A stretch of 64,000 bases of DNA from Molanna angustata (lineage: Eukaryota > Arthropoda > Insecta > Trichoptera > Molannidae): positions 31,162,132-31,226,131 of the forward strand of contig OY754981.1 in the NCBI GenBank assembly GCA_963576475.1. Reading direction: 5' to 3'. The translations under genes were made by a program, and so were the position numbers. The notes below the pieces were generated by a model. It did not search any database. It worked only from the letters and a program-made list of their open reading frames with translations, and had not been told where the DNA came from. This document shows, piece by piece, positions 48,375 through 61,433 of this stretch. Positions within the stretch are counted from its first letter, which is position 1, and each line of letters starts with the position of its first letter.

Positions 48375-48955
48375 ACATCACCCTCATAGAGAGATGTTTT
48401 TACTTGGTCGTATCATAGTGTGATTTATTAATTTTGCAGGCAAAAAAAAAAAGTCACAAAATTACACATTACAGGACAAAAGGAACGTAAATTTACACAC
48501 AAATGATAAATTAATACAACAAGGTATAAAATACGATGATGATTATGATAGTGATACACAAGTCATACATAATAATAACAATCGTTATTGCCGTATGGCA
48601 ATTTCTTTCGACTGACCGTCAGTGTTTCCAGCCCAGAGAAGCAATATTAGCATGAGAAATAATTATCTTTATTTATCGATAAAACATACAGTTTTATTAA
48701 TAAATTGTAATGGTACAAAATAATAATCAAATAAACCAGCAAAGTTTCCATAAATGGGATTTATCTTGACGGACTGCTGAATGAACTGTTTGTTGACTAT
48801 TTCCCTAAATAGATTGATTAAATAAAGCCTAAATGTGTAAAAATGTTTGTGTGTATTAACGATAAATAATATAATATGTAGGTAATCAATCATCTACAAA
48901 CAACGTGCGTGCATAGATTGCGCAAAACGTAAGAGAGACACTGAACGTGAATGGC
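48375..48955. other. H4-H1 spacer, unit D, right of LTR element
   Basis: Resumes the ordinary H1-H4 spacer in reverse orientation, with two TTTATT motifs (AATAAA for H1). No gene seen. Confidence 0.6.
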
Positions 48956-48971
48956 AGCCCTGAAAAGGGCT
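48956..48971 (-). terminator. Histone mRNA 3' stem-loop, H1 unit D
   Basis: Reverse-strand AGCCCTTTTCAGGGCT. Confidence 0.93.
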
Positions 48972-49146
48972 TTTTGTTAATTTCATCGTCGTCGTCTGTT
49001 GGTCTCTCTCTCGTCCCTCTCCCGTGTAGTAAGTAGGTAGGTATGTAAGTAAGTAGGCCGACCGGGCCGGAGGACACACACGCTCGGCCTGGAAAGGAAG
49101 GCGAGGCGAGGCGAGCCGGAGGAGAGAAGCACGTCTATCGAACACT

Positions 49147-49830
49147 TCACTTCTTGGCGGGGGCCTTCTTCGCTGCGGGCTTGCCCTTCGGCGCTGCGGC
49201 GGCTTTCTTGGGCTTCGGCGCCTTGGGCTTCTTGGTCGGCGGTTTGGCGCTCTTCTTCGCCTTCGTCGGACTCTTGGGGGCCTTGGCGGCGGGCTTGGCC
49301 TTCGGTGCTGAGGCGGCCGCTTTCTTGGGCTTAGCCGCGGCTTTCTTGGCAGCCGCGGGCTTGGCGGCGGCCTTCTTAGCCTTTGCGGCGGGACTCTTGG
49401 GCGCCTTTGCGGTCTTCTCTGCCTTCTTGGGTGCCGCTCGCTTCTTGGCGGCAGCCGGCTTCTTGGCGGCGCCGCCGGAAGACGCCTTGGCCTTGGCCTC
49501 CAGCTTGAACGAGCCGGACGCGCCCTTGCCCTTCGTCTGCACTAAAGCGCCCGACTCGACAGCGCCCTTGAGGTACTTCTTGATGAAAGGCGCCAGCTTG
49601 TCGGCGTCCACCTTGTAGTTGGCTGAAATGTACTTCTTGATCGCCTGCAGAGACGAACCTCCGCGCTCCTTCAGGTCCTTGATAGCCGAATTGACCATCT
49701 CCGACGTCTTCGGGTGGGACGGTTTCGCCTTCGGTTTCTTCGCCGCCGCCGAACTGGAGGCCTTCACCTTCTTTGCCGGTGTAGTGGGTACCGGAGATGC
49801 CACCGCTGCTGTAGCTGCTTGGTCTGCCAT
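49147..49830 (-). CDS. H1: Linker histone H1, unit D
   Basis: 227 residues, identical in protein to the other three copies, but on the minus strand after the gap. Intact promoter and stem-loop. Confidence 0.98.
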   Translation of the reverse strand: MADQAATAAVASPVPTTPAKKVKASSSAAAKKPKAKPSHPKTSEMVNSAIKDLKERGGSSLQAIKKYISANYKVDADKLAPFIKKYLKGAVESGALVQTKGKGASGSFKLEAKAKASSGGAAKKPAAAKKRAAPKKAEKTAKAPKSPAAKAKKAAAKPAAAKKAAAKPKKAAASAPKAKPAAKAPKSPTKAKKSAKPPTKKPKAPKPKKAAAAPKGKPAAKKAPAKK

Positions 49831-49912
49831 TGTCTTGTATTTGTTTTATCAAAATCGATAAATAGTTAGGTAAGTAAGTTATAATAGTACACGGGCGTGC
49901 GTCGCGTTATAA

Positions 49913-49920
49913 TATTTATA
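49913..49920 (-). promoter_or_regulatory. TATA box of H1, unit D
   Basis: TATTTATA on the plus strand, that is TATAAATA for H1. Confidence 0.8.
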
Positions 49921-50698
49921 CATAGCCGCAATTGGGGATCGGATAACGGAGGCGACCGTAGCGTGAGCGCGCTTGACTCGCGTGTCGATTTTAACAACGA
50001 AATCGGGTCTCATTTCTGTTTGGATCCTCCGCATTTTCGACGATTATTTCCAAAACCGTCCCGTCGACGTCCCGCGGCGCCTTCCGGGGCGATCGAGGGG
50101 GGACTCCTGCTGCCCTCCGAGGCTCGGCAGTGGCCGCCTCCGCCTTTTCAACTCCGCGGCGGCCTTCTTAAATGGGAAATCGACAGACGACGCGGCGTAA
50201 TGTGCGACAAAAATGCGAATAAATCAAAAAAATGAACGAAGAAAGCGGAGATCGACGTCGCAACTGCTAGGCAGAGACCGTCGACCCACTTTTCGAAGAC
50301 GCGGAACTCGTTCGGGGAGTCCCTTCAGACGGCAGACGTCGTCGAACCGACCCGAGATAGTAGCGCCCTAGAAACTGATCGTTCGCCTTCTCTCGCCGTT
50401 CTAGACCAGCATTCGGTGGTCAGATAGATCTTTCACTTCACTCGTTAGTCACGTCACCGCAGATGGGACACGGTGGAGCGGTATTCGTATGATCTGATAA
50501 CCTACTCGTTTCTTATTATACATACAGAGTGTGGATATTTAGAAAAAAAATACATATAATAAAGGTATATATTTATATATAAATTATGATGAAAACGGTT
50601 GTACCGATGTACACGATTCACCCCTCCGCTCGTTTAGCTGGCTGGGTGTCTGGATGGTCTGCTGGCCTGCTGACTGGCAAGCCCGACTCGAATTCGCG

Positions 50699-50778
<80 letters not shown>

Positions 50779-52457
50779 TTATAATTAATTTCGTTGTTGA
50801 TTGCCAACATTTTATCGAGAAAGAGAAGCCCGGATGGCGTTTAATTACCTGCTGTCGTCTTTTAAAGTTTTTTTTTTATATTGAAAAAAAAAATATACCA
50901 ATGCGAATCGCACATTCATGCAATTGAAACTGGACGAAATCGAATTTATAATAATACGATTGTCACATGCCCCACCCACGGATGTGGTGCTTCCTTGCTT
51001 GCTTGCTTTCTGCATAAGATCGCACTCTGTCTATTCGACGCGAATACGGTCTACCTAGATAGGTAGGTACCTACATTGTACCAAATGAACAAAACCAACA
51101 GCGGCCTTTTAAGTAAACTGCCTTTTCAGTTGAGACGTGTGTGGGCATACACGCATATGTCGTTCTTACTTTTATAATTTAATTCACACATGGTTTCCCC
51201 ACATTGTGGGATATGCCGTGATCGTATGTATGAAGATGAAAAACCGCCTATGCGCGTTCGCTGTACATAAAAATAAATAGTATGTAAAATAAATAAAACA
51301 ACATTCATCACCTTTCAAAATTACAGGATCATCTGCAAATGCAATCAATAAATTAATTATTCAATCAATCAGACAGACAATCAAACAAACGTAATGAGCT
51401 AGGTACGCAATAAAGTAAAAAGTGCAGGACCCGGGGAGCTTATCATCGCTATTGGGGTGGGTGAGTAACTATACACATTTTGATAAGGGAAGTCGATAAA
51501 AATGCACAATTGGTGAACGTTGTGCAAGCGATCACGCAAACCAGCCGGTGGCAGGTCGAAAGCCCTGATTAGGTGCCTGATTTCGCGGTTCTCTTATAAA
51601 TAGGTAAGTATATTATTTTTATTTCATTTGATTTACTGTCGACAGCTACAGTGGAGATCACATTTAAATAATATATATATATATTCCAACTTCGTCTCTG
51701 TCGAGACAAAAAAAAAACCTTACCCTAAAAGATATAAATCTTTTATTAAGGTAATCCTTCATTTCTACCTCTCACTCTCAATTCCTCTTCTATTCCTACA
51801 GTTCCTCCTCCATCTTCATTTTTTGTTACTGTTTGGCATGTGTTTGTCGTTATTTTTATTTTTTTTACATGTTAATACTTTTTTTTTCTCTGGTTATGGA
51901 TCTTGTTTAGGCATTTTTTTTTTTTTTTTTTTAATTAGCAACATATTGCTTACACTCATATATTTTATTTTGTTTCCCGGACAACAAACATGTACTGCAT
52001 AATATATCAAACATTGTTTTATAAATAGCCATTAAATTATATCTCCAACAACAGCCCCAGAACAGGTAATGCCTAGTGGGGCGTTGTTGATCACCTAACA
52101 TGAATATGCTGTATTGTGATATAATAAATAAATAAATAAATTAACAAGAACCCAATAACAAGTTGACACGATAGGTACACACCTATATTAATCTTCTCAC
52201 AGATCGTCCAGACTGAAAATACAATTTTACAAACTGCGTCGCCTTCAACGGGAGTCGAATTTCGTTTGTGAAAGCTGCTTTGACCCCGGGAAAATTATCG
52301 TTTTCGCGGAATCTACTCTTTGTAATATACCTACACATCGAATCAGTAGGATCATCCCCCATGCCGGACTCAGACTAGCAGCAGAACAAAAAAAAAAAAA
52401 ATGTTCCATGTTTAGTATGCAATCGAAAAGGAGATACACTTTCAGAATCAATGTGTT
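49921..52457. other. H1-H2B spacer, unit D
   Basis: Uninterrupted reverse copy of the H2B-H1 spacer, with the GT microsatellite at 50700-50776. No gene or insertion seen. Confidence 0.65.
50700..50776. repeat. (GT)n microsatellite, unit D
   Basis: Reverse-complement counterpart of the CA run at 714. Confidence 0.97.
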
Positions 52458-52473
52458 GGCCCTGAAAAGGGCC
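52458..52473 (-). terminator. Histone mRNA 3' stem-loop, H2B unit D
   Basis: Reverse-strand GGCCCTTTTCAGGGCC. Confidence 0.95.
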
Positions 52474-52582
52474 TTTGGAGATATGTGGTGCGAGCGAGTG
52501 ATGACTCGTCGTCGTCGTGGTAGTGGTGATGATCAGATCATGATGGTGGTCGACATACATATTATTGAGCAGCCGCCTATGT

Positions 52583-52957
52583 TTACTTCGAGCTGGTGTA
52601 CTTGGTGACGGCCTTGGTACCTTCGCTGACGGCGTGCTTGGCGAGCTCGCCGGGGAGGAGGAGCCTCACGGCCGTCTGAATCTCCCTGCTGGTGATGGTG
52701 GAGCGCTTGTTGTAGTGCGCGAGGCGAGACGCCTCAGCGGCGATGCGTTCGAATATGTCGTTGACGAAGCTGTTCATGATGCTCATCGCCTTACTGCTGA
52801 TGCCGGTGTCGGGGTGCACCTGCTTCAACACCTTGTAGATGTAGATTGCGTAGCTCTCCTTCCTCCTGCGCTTCGACTTCTTCTTGTCCCCCTTGGAGAT
52901 GTTCTTCTGAGCCTTGCCTGACTTCTTGGCGGCTTTACCACTCGTCTTTGGCGGCAT
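52583..52957 (-). CDS. H2B: Core histone H2B, unit D
   Basis: 124 residues, identical in protein to unit A, with the full AAG run missing from unit B. A 3-bp insertion (GCT) after the stop is a unit-specific marker. Confidence 0.99.
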   Translation of the reverse strand: MPPKTSGKAAKKSGKAQKNISKGDKKKSKRRRKESYAIYIYKVLKQVHPDTGISSKAMSIMNSFVNDIFERIAAEASRLAHYNKRSTITSREIQTAVRLLLPGELAKHAVSEGTKAVTKYTSSK

Positions 52958-53616
<659 letters not shown>

Positions 53617-53713
53617 ATCCGCACACGCGCATTCGTTCAACCATCCACATTACACACACACACCTACGGTGTGTTGCGCGCGACGGTCAAGAAGGATACA
53701 TTCTTAAAAAAAA

Positions 53714-53729
53714 GGCCCTTTTCAGGGCC
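53714..53729 (+). terminator. Histone mRNA 3' stem-loop, H2A unit D
   Basis: GGCCCTTTTCAGGGCC. Confidence 0.95.
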
Positions 53730-53905
53730 ACCAATATATGTAGAAATTTCTCTCAGTCAGTAACTTGCCGACGTGTGTGTGTGTTTGTTTGTGTGTGTGT
53801 GAGATTCTTTCCTTAATTTAAATTTACGGATAATGTCATTAATTGTGCCTTTCATTTTTGTTGTTGCTTTATTTATTTTTATAAACAGTCCGACAGCTGT
53901 GTACA

Positions 53906-54409
53906 TTTTTTTTTTTTTTTTTTTTATACAAACAATTACATATAAATAAATTATAGAGGCTATCATAATATGACAGGTAATTTTTTTTTTTTTAACGTGT
54001 CTACGTAGGGGACACCAGCTATTAGGATTTGGGTCCATTTCGCTCTTCCGAAGCGCACTACGTAGCGTTGGGAGGGGTTTGCAGTATAGAAGAGTTTATT
54101 GATTCGGATTTTAAAAAGACCCGGGTTGTACGTAGGTGGAAACACAGAATTCGGAAGATCGTTGCACAGTCGGGCTGCTGTATTAATAAAGGAGTTCGAG
54201 AAGCGACTTGTTCGTATATGTTGAAGGTCCTTTAATATTAAACGCATATAATAACACTAGCTGTGTAGAAGCGTGCGCCTATTCGCGTTGTTTTTGTACA
54301 TGATATCCAACGGTCTGTTCGCATTTTGGAAATGGGCGATGAATGTGTTCGAGACAGATAAATGTGGCGTTCGTTTCTCTCTGCTGCCTACCCCGTGAGG
54401 GACGTGGCG
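53906..54409 (-). pseudogene. Second LINE remnant, unit D
   Basis: Reverse copy of the fragment at 7190, with a T tract (53906-53927) as its poly(A) tail. Uninterrupted by gypsy here. Confidence 0.7.
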
Positions 54410-54764
54410 AATGAATATTTTATTTAACATATACATCTGTGCAGCTGCCCCTCAAGTCCAGTCAAATGCACTATGCACGATCTTATGGTGGGCAATGATT
54501 GTGCTATTAACGTTGCTAGGCACTGGCAGAAAATTATTTAAATGCGTTTGCTGACACGAAAGAAGATAAAATAAAAATAAATAAATAATGCGGAGTAAAA
54601 AATAACACAATCGTTGGTTCATTTCATTCGGTGATACAGACAAAACTATTGTCGTTTGATGCGTTGTTTGTTATTGGGATCAACTTTTATTGATTCATCC
54701 GTCCATCCATCGGTATGCCGCAAAGTCATGTTACAGCCATAAGAGATATAAAATACAGTATTGC

Positions 54765-54780
54765 GGCCCTGAAAAGGGCC
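54765..54780 (-). terminator. Histone mRNA 3' stem-loop, H3 unit D
   Basis: Reverse-strand GGCCCTTTTCAGGGCC. Confidence 0.95.
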
Positions 54781-54873
54781 TTTTGTAAATAAATATATTC
54801 ATTCGCGCAGACAAGGTGGTGTAGGTGTCGATACCATGCTATTATCGATATATTTTTTGTCAAATAGCAGGAC

Positions 54874-55290
<417 letters not shown>

Positions 55291-55340
55291 TCACAATTTC
55301 TGTCTGGGTAATCTCAAAACGAACGCTGTGAATGGTTATG

Positions 55341-55488
55341 GGTGCGCCGTTTTCCCCCCTGCCTTTAAATATATATGAATTGACCGGTTCGTCGGATGAG
55401 CCCATCTCATTGGTCGGCGTTAACGAAAATCACGTCACGTGGTACGCTTCTGAAAGAACCACGTGATTCGCGAGATCGACATTGGTGT
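55341..55488 (-). promoter_or_regulatory. H3 promoter, unit D
   Basis: Reverse copy of the unit B promoter: TATA at 55364-55375, CCAAT and CACGTG boxes present, and the LINE target sequence uninterrupted. Confidence 0.8.
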
Positions 55489-55632
55489 TTATAGCACATT
55501 CATTAATTTATTTGTTTAATTTTAAAAAAACTACAGCTAATTATTTATTTTTACAAACAGTTACAATTACAAAATACATAAAAAAAAATATTATTTTATT
55601 TTATTAAAATTTTATTACATATGTTATTACAT

Positions 55633-55634
<2 letters not shown>

Positions 55635-55725
<91 letters not shown>
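55635..55725. repeat. (CA)n microsatellite upstream of H3, unit D
   Basis: Reverse-complement counterpart of the TG run at 20258. Confidence 0.97.
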
Positions 55726-55726
<1 letters not shown>

Positions 55727-55831
55727 GTTATCTGTAAACATCGCTTTAAATTTTTTTTTTTATTGAAAAATAATAATAAAAAAAAAAAAAAAAAACATAG
55801 GTACTACAAAAATAAAATAATGATTCTGAGT

Positions 55832-55865
55832 CACGCCAAGTCTAATTTCTAGACTTGTTGGCGTG
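55832..55865. repeat. Inverted repeat upstream of H3, unit D
   Basis: Same hairpin as at 20117, in reverse orientation. Confidence 0.7.
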
Positions 55866-56035
55866 TTCTCAAGACAAATTCTATGTATACTTTAAAAAAA
55901 TAACAACAACATTATTACAATAAAAAGAGACATACAAATTTCACACAAAGATGATCTTCCAAATACACACTCCTTCCTATGTTACAATATTTATCTATTT
56001 AAAATAATCAAAATAAATGAAATGAGAAAAAATTA

Positions 56036-56345
56036 AAATCGTTTGTGATCAATTTTTTAAAATAAAGTGAGATATTATTACGCGCCGCGGTACAAACATT
56101 TTTTTTAACGAGTAATCTCAGAATTGATTTTTGTGCGAGCATGACTTTTTTCAAATTGGTATTGGTGCAATTAACCCAACTACTTATATACCATATCTGA
56201 TTACAGATTCCGCCAAAGACTTGTATATTAGTATGAGTGTGGTCATGGGTACAAAGTAATTTATCCTAAATATCTTACCAGCTATGGATCGCAAACGTTT
56301 ACAAATTTTATTTACACGTAGATCCCACTTAAACCTATAATATAT
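56036..56345 (-). pseudogene. Non-LTR RT remnant, unit D, internally deleted
   Basis: Reverse copy of the fragment at 19088, but about 280 bp are missing: the sequence jumps from GTTTGTGATC to AATTTTTTAAAATAAAG, with TC shared at the junction near 56048. Its other end is cut by the gypsy insertion at 56346. Confidence 0.8.
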
Positions 56346-58025
56346 TGATACGCCCGAGATGTATGGTTTGGAGATTAACCACACACTCGGGGTCAAAAGG
56401 AGGAACAGAGCAGTGAAAAGCCGGTATAATTGTCAATAATGTTTATTGTGAGACACAGAACAATACACAAAATACACACAATAGTCAACAATGGCAGGAG
56501 AATCCCTTAATGTCCAAATTCACAACAAAATAAATAGCGTCCTATCACAAGCACAAGTATGTTCTATTATAATCACAAGATGTGTCCTATCACAAACACT
56601 AGCGTGTCCTATCACGATCACCAGATGTGTCCTATCACAAACACTAACCACACAGATCAGGTGCGCAGACCCGGGGCGCAGAGCAGGTGCGCTAAGCAGG
56701 GGCACAGAGCAGGTGCGCAAAGCAGGGGTGCAGAGCAGGTGCGCAAACCGGGGGCGCAGAGCAGGTGCGCAAACCAGGGGCGCAGAGCAGGTGCGCAAAC
56801 CAGGGGCGCAGAGCAGGTGCGCAAACCAGGGGCGCAGAGCAGGTGCGCAAACCAGGGGCGCAGAGCAGGTGCGCAAACCAGGGGTGCAGAGCAGGTGCAC
56901 AAACCAGGGGCGCAGAGCATGTGCGCAAACCAGGGGCGCAGAGCTGGTGCGCAAACCAGGGGCGCAAAGCTGGTGCGCAAACCAGGGGCGCGGAGCAGGG
57001 GCGCAGTGGCAGCGGCTGGGGCTGGTTGCAGGGCGTGGCTCAGGCTGGTGACCAGGGGCGTAGAGCAGCAGGTGCGCAAACCAGGGACGCAGAGCAGGTG
57101 CGCAAACCAGGAGCGCGGAGCAGGGGCGCAGTGGCAGCGGCTGGGGCTGGTTGCAGGGCGTGACTCAGGCTGGTGACCAGGGGCGTAGAGCAGGTGCGCA
57201 AACCAGGGGCGCAGTGGCAGGTGGTGCAGACCAGTGGTGCAGACCAGGGGCGCAGGCCAGGGGCGCAGTCCAGGGGCGCAGTGGCAGGGGTGCAGACCAG
57301 TGGTGCAGACCAGGGGCGCAGACCAGGGGCGCAGACCAGGGGCGCAGGCCAGGGGCGCAGTCCAGGGGCGCAGTGGCAGGGGTGCAAACCAGTGGTGCAG
57401 ACCAGGGGCGCAGACCAGTGTCGCAGTCCAGGGGCGCAGACCAGTGCCGCAGTCCAGGGGCGCAGTCCGGGAAGGCGGTGCAGTGGCAGAAGCAGTGACT
57501 GGGGCTGGCCGCTGGGCGCAGGTCCAGGCTGGTGCGAGGTCGGAGTGCTCGAGAGATATCGAAGTGTTTAGACTCGACGGCCACGTCGGGGTGGAAGTCG
57601 CTTCTTCGTCGATCCGACACGACAGGCAGGGCCAGGTCCGTTCAACACTGTTGCGGCTGGAGTCTTCCCGACTGAAGTGGTCTGGCGGAGGTTTTGCTCG
57701 TAGCTTGTAGAGTGGCGATCTGATCTCGGTTAGCGCGGTCGACCCATATTTATACGCCGCCAGCCGATTGTGGCGCGCTCTGATTGGCCGGTTGTACGGC
57801 GAGTGCTGACCGCTCGCTCTGATTCGCCGATACAACGCGGTCTCTGATTGGCCGGCGCGGTGCGCGCTGATTGGTTGACTAACTTGTCCAGGCATGTCAC
57901 GTGGTATCGTTATACGGTCGACATCGATCCGGGATGCGACCGTATCGTGAGCATGCTAGGCTGGGTGCGTTTTTAACTTCGCTATGGAAGGACGCCGGGT
58001 CCGGTCACCCATTACAGGCGCATCA
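56346..58025 (-). repeat. 3' LTR of full-length gypsy copy
   Basis: 1680 bp, 29 bp longer than the plus-strand copy's LTRs because of minisatellite differences. TATA at 57747-57754 and poly(A) signal at 56442-56447 (minus strand), CCAAT cluster near 57785-57880. Confidence 0.93.
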
Positions 58026-61000
58026 ATCCCCCCCGCTTTCTTGGCCGGAAGCCGGAGTGGCTTCCATAGTTGCTGCTTCCTCCCAGGAAGGCGGAGCGGG
58101 TTTCAGGCGGGATACATGATACTTTGCTGGTTTGCCTCTTCGGTCGATCCAGTAGACATTTCCACGTCCTACCGACATTAGGACCTTGTGTGGCCCGCAC
58201 CACTTCGCTGCGAAACCGGCGAATACACCGGGCGGTCCCTGCGTGCCTGCAGGGTGGTGTTCGTGGACCAGTACCAACTGGCCTGTTTCGTAGGTGGGTG
58301 CCCCTTGGGTATTTCGGGCGTACCGCTCTTGGTACGCACGCTGGTGGTTTCGGACTTTCTCGTCCATTGGTTCGCGGTCTCGGACCGGGGCAGAATCCGG
58401 AGGCTGCTCATCTGCCAGGGGTATGGCATCCCATTCCCCTGGGCGGTGGAGGTCGTGGCCGTGCAGGGCCTCGGCTGGGGTGATGCCTGTTGCGTCGTTC
58501 CGTCGGTTGCGAAGGGCTGTCAGGACGGCGGGCAGTCTGTCGTCCCACGTGGTGTGGGGCGCGTCTTGCAGGAGGATCCTAAGACACTTCTTCACCTCCT
58601 GATTTCTTCTCTCAACCGGGTTGGCTCTGGCGTGGTAGACGGCGGTAGTCCAGTGCTCGGACCGCCATCTGTCCATTGCCTCCCGCCAGAGCTTGTGCCC
58701 GAACTGTGGGCCATTGTCTGTTATCACCCTCCGCGGATGACCGTACCTGGGGAGGTACTCTCTTTCTATGACCTCGATTAACTTCACCGTCTTAGTGGAC
58801 CGCAATGGGTAGGCCTCTACCCACCGCGTGAACAGGTCGGTGACCACCAAGATGTATTTATTTGCATGCCTTGTCGCCGGATAGGGGCCCATTAAATCCA
58901 CCGCGATTATCTCAAACGGCCGGCGGGGAGCGATAGCTCCCTGGGGAGTGGCTGTGGGTCCTCCACCTCCCTTGGTTCTGGCGCAGATCAGGCAGTGTCG
59001 TACGTATGTGGCAACGTCCGTTGCCATATTCGGCCACCAAAAGCGGGCACCGATGGCTCTCGTTGTCTCCTTTGCTCCCGGGTGTACGGCTGTTGGGGAG
59101 TCGTGGTACTCCTCGAGCACCTGAGGAACCACCGAGTCTGGAACCACCAGACGATCCTCTCGGCCGGTGTCCCTCTTCCACAACACGTCGTCCCTCACCA
59201 TGTAACGGTGGTAGTGTGGTTGCCTGCCCGTCGTCCTACGAGGCGGGCGGGTGTGAAGGCGGAGCCACACCCGTATCCTCTTCTGGACGGTGGTGTCCCG
59301 TGATTGGGTGAGCCGGACTGTTTCGGCCAGAGTTGCCCCTTGGACCGGGGTTACGTCCGCGGGATCTTCCTGAATTGGTTCGTGCCCCACCGACGCTGCT
59401 GGTACCGGCGAGTCAATGCGTCCGGCGGGCAGCGGCTCACTGGCCTCAGCAGTGAGCATTTCTACTACGGCGTCCAGGTTCCTGACTTGAGGTCCAACCG
59501 CAGGGTACATGGTTCGATCTTCGTCGAGGTCCATGATCACCGGGGCGCCCGCTGGTCGCCGGGATAGGGCATCGGGCAGCTCGTTCTCCCTGCCCGGGCA
59601 ATGTTCTACCGTGAAGTTGAACTCTTGAAGTATCAGGGCCCACCGAGTCAGTTTCGCCCGCAAGTTCCTGGACTCCTGTAACCAGGACAGCGCTCTGTTG
59701 TCTGTCCTGAGGGTGAACTGACTGCCTTCCAGATAAGGGCGGAACCTCTTAATCGCCCACACTGCGGCGAGGGCTTCTTGTTCGTTCGAGTGCAGTTTGC
59801 GCTCAGCTGGCGAAAACTTGGCGCTGGCGTAGGAGATCACGTCGCGGTCTCCATCTGCCCGCTGGTGGAAGAGGACCGCGGCCATCCCTTCTTGGCTGGC
59901 ATCCGTTTGGAGGTAGAACCTACGCGTAGTGTCAGGTCTCGCGAGCGTGAGCGGTCCCCTGACGAACTCTCCAATCCGCTCTTTGGCATGCTGGGCTTCT
60001 TCTGTCCAGCGGAATGGTTTCTTCACAGACAGCAAGTCGGTGAGCGGCGCTGCCAACACCGCGAAGCCAGGAATGTACTCCCTCAGCCAATTGCACAGCC
60101 CCATGTAAGATCGCAGTTCCTTGCGGTTGCGGGGCGTTGGTGCCGTGGCGATGGCGTCCTCGTGGATCCGTTGGGGCGTGTTCCCGGAAGCGGTGACTGT
60201 GTGCCCCAGGAACTCCAAGCGGTCCGTCGCAATGTGGCACTTGAGTGGGGCGCACCGTAGCCCGTACCTCTCAAGCCTCTCCAGGACTAGTCGAAGGTGG
60301 CGGCGATGGCTGGTCCAGTCTCTTGAGAATACGATGATGTCGTCGAGGTACACCAGGCAGAACTCACGGAGGAGACCAGCGAGCACCTCCTGGCTCATCA
60401 GCCTCTGGAAAGTCCCAGGGGCCCCTTTCAAACCGAACGGCATGACCCGGAACTGATAGCTGCTGCCGTCCGGGGTGGTGAAGGCTGTGAGAGGCTTCGA
60501 GTCAGGGTGCATGGGCACCTGCCAATACCCCTTGGTGAGGTCCAGGGTAGAGAAGACGGTAGCACCGCTCAGGTCCTTCAACGTCTCGTGGATAATGGGG
60601 AGTGGCGACTCCTCTCCTTGGGTGACCTCATTTAACCGACGGTAGTCTACGCAGAAACGCCGGCTTTCTTGACCTTTCTTTGCGGCCATGACGACCGGGG
60701 CGTTGTACGGGGAGCGGCTCGCTTCGATGACCCCATCCGCGAGCATCCCCTCGAGCTGGGCGTACAGGTCCCGCTTCTTCGCGTCGGACAGACGGTGACA
60801 GGGGACACGGATCGGTCGGCTGTCACATAGGACGATCTGGTGCGGAGAGAGGCGGGCGGGACCGCTGTACGGCCCGAAGACTTCGGCGAACTCTTCCATC
60901 AGGGCAGTCACTGTCGTCATCTCGGCGGCGGGGACCCTGGTGAGGTCCGGGTAGGCGGCGTCTCGCGGCCTTGGTCGAGGTTCTGGGTAAAACAAGGAGC

Positions 61001-61433
61001 TAGCCCGTTCGCTCCTACCGAAGGTGACGCAGCCGCGTCTGAAGTCCAGTGCGGCCTCCTCGTCCTTCAGCCATCGGATTCCGAGAATGGCTTCTTCCCG
61101 GAGGTCTTCCATCACCAGGAAGTCGATGGTCGTCTGCTGGTCACCAAGTTTGATGGTCAGAGCGGTCTCCCCCACCACCCTGACCCTGGTGTGGGTGTCT
61201 GCCTGGCCCAAGGACTCCACTTCCGAGGGCCTAATCAGATGCTGGGGCACTAAGTCTTCTCGCACCAGGTTGTGAGAGCAGGCGGAGTCCAGGAGGACCC
61301 GCCGTTCCTGGCCAGATATCTCTGCCCGTACCCTGGGCAAAGTCTGGATCTCGTTGACCGCCGCGTTGCATACGGCGGAATCACCCCGACGACGATCAGG
61401 AATTATTGCGTCGCCGGGGCCCGGTCGTTTCCC
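58023..61433 (-). CDS. pol: Pol polyprotein: protease, RT, RNase H, integrase
   Basis: About 1136 residues from the frameshift site (61433) to a TGA that is the LTR terminus. Order of domains: aspartic protease (LLDSACSHNLV); reverse transcriptase (FCVDYRRLNEVT, FSTLDLTKGYWQVPM, YLDDIIVFS at about 60330-60350); RNase H (FYLQTDASQEGMAAVLFH at about 59870-59917, LHSNEQEALAAVWAIKRF); integrase with HHCC zinc region and catalytic D, D, E (DLMGPYPA, TDNGPQFG, VERRNQE); then a C-terminal domain. Protease-RT-RH-integrase order is that of Ty3/gypsy. No env follows. The frame is open throughout, so it is likely functional and a possible source of enzymes for the deleted and non-autonomous copies. Confidence 0.93.
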   Translation of the reverse strand, partial: GKRPGPGDAIIPDRRRGDSAVCNAAVNEIQTLPRVRAEISGQERRVLLDSACSHNLVREDLVPQHLIRPSEVESLGQADTHTRVRVVGETALTIKLGDQQTTIDFLVMEDLREEAILGIRWLKDEEAALDFRRGCVTFGRSERASSLFYPEPRPRPRDAAYPDLTRVPAAEMTTVTALMEEFAEVFGPYSGPARLSPHQIVLCDSRPIRVPCHRLSDAKKRDLYAQLEGMLADGVIEASRSPYNAPVVMAAKKGQESRRFCVDYRRLNEVTQGEESPLPIIHETLKDLSGATVFSTLDLTKGYWQVPMHPDSKPLTAFTTPDGSSYQFRVMPFGLKGAPGTFQRLMSQEVLAGLLREFCLVYLDDIIVFSRDWTSHRRHLRLVLERLERYGLRCAPLKCHIATDRLEFLGHTVTASGNTPQRIHEDAIATAPTPRNRKELRSYMGLCNWLREYIPGFAVLAAPLTDLLSVKKPFRWTEEAQHAKERIGEFVRGPLTLARPDTTRRFYLQTDASQEGMAAVLFHQRADGDRDVISYASAKFSPAERKLHSNEQEALAAVWAIKRFRPYLEGSQFTLRTDNRALSWLQESRNLRAKLTRWALILQEFNFTVEHCPGRENELPDALSRRPAGAPVIMDLDEDRTMYPAVGPQVRNLDAVVEMLTAEASEPLPAGRIDSPVPAASVGHEPIQEDPADVTPVQGATLAETVRLTQSRDTTVQKRIRVWLRLHTRPPRRTTGRQPHYHRYMVRDDVLWKRDTGREDRLVVPDSVVPQVLEEYHDSPTAVHPGAKETTRAIGARFWWPNMATDVATYVRHCLICARTKGGGGPTATPQGAIAPRRPFEIIAVDLMGPYPATRHANKYILVVTDLFTRWVEAYPLRSTKTVKLIEVIEREYLPRYGHPRRVITDNGPQFGHKLWREAMDRWRSEHWTTAVYHARANPVERRNQEVKKCLRILLQDAPHTTWDDRLPAVLTALRNRRNDATGITPAEALHGHDLHRPGEWDAIPLADEQPPDSAPVRDREPMDEKVRNHQRAYQERYARNTQGAPTYETGQLVLVHEHHPAGTQGPPGVFAGFAAKWCGPHKVLMSVGRGNVYWIDRRGKPAKYHVSRLKPAPPSWEEAATMEATPASGQESGGD
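58026..58042 (-). other. Polypurine tract of full-length gypsy copy
   Basis: Reverse complement AAGAAAGCGGGGGGGAT, next to the LTR. Confidence 0.85.
61384..61433 (-). promoter_or_regulatory. -1 frameshift signal, full-length copy
   Basis: Slippery GGGAAAC on the minus strand (61427-61433), 7-nt spacer and the same 11-bp stem. The only change is one base in the loop, altering the last Gag codon (Gln for His) while the stop and stem are kept. Confidence 0.85.

Larger units (their letters stand above)
55489..56035. other. H3-proximal upstream spacer, unit D
   Basis: Contains the CA microsatellite (55635-55725), A/T tracts and the bulged hairpin (55832-55865). No gene seen. Confidence 0.65.
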
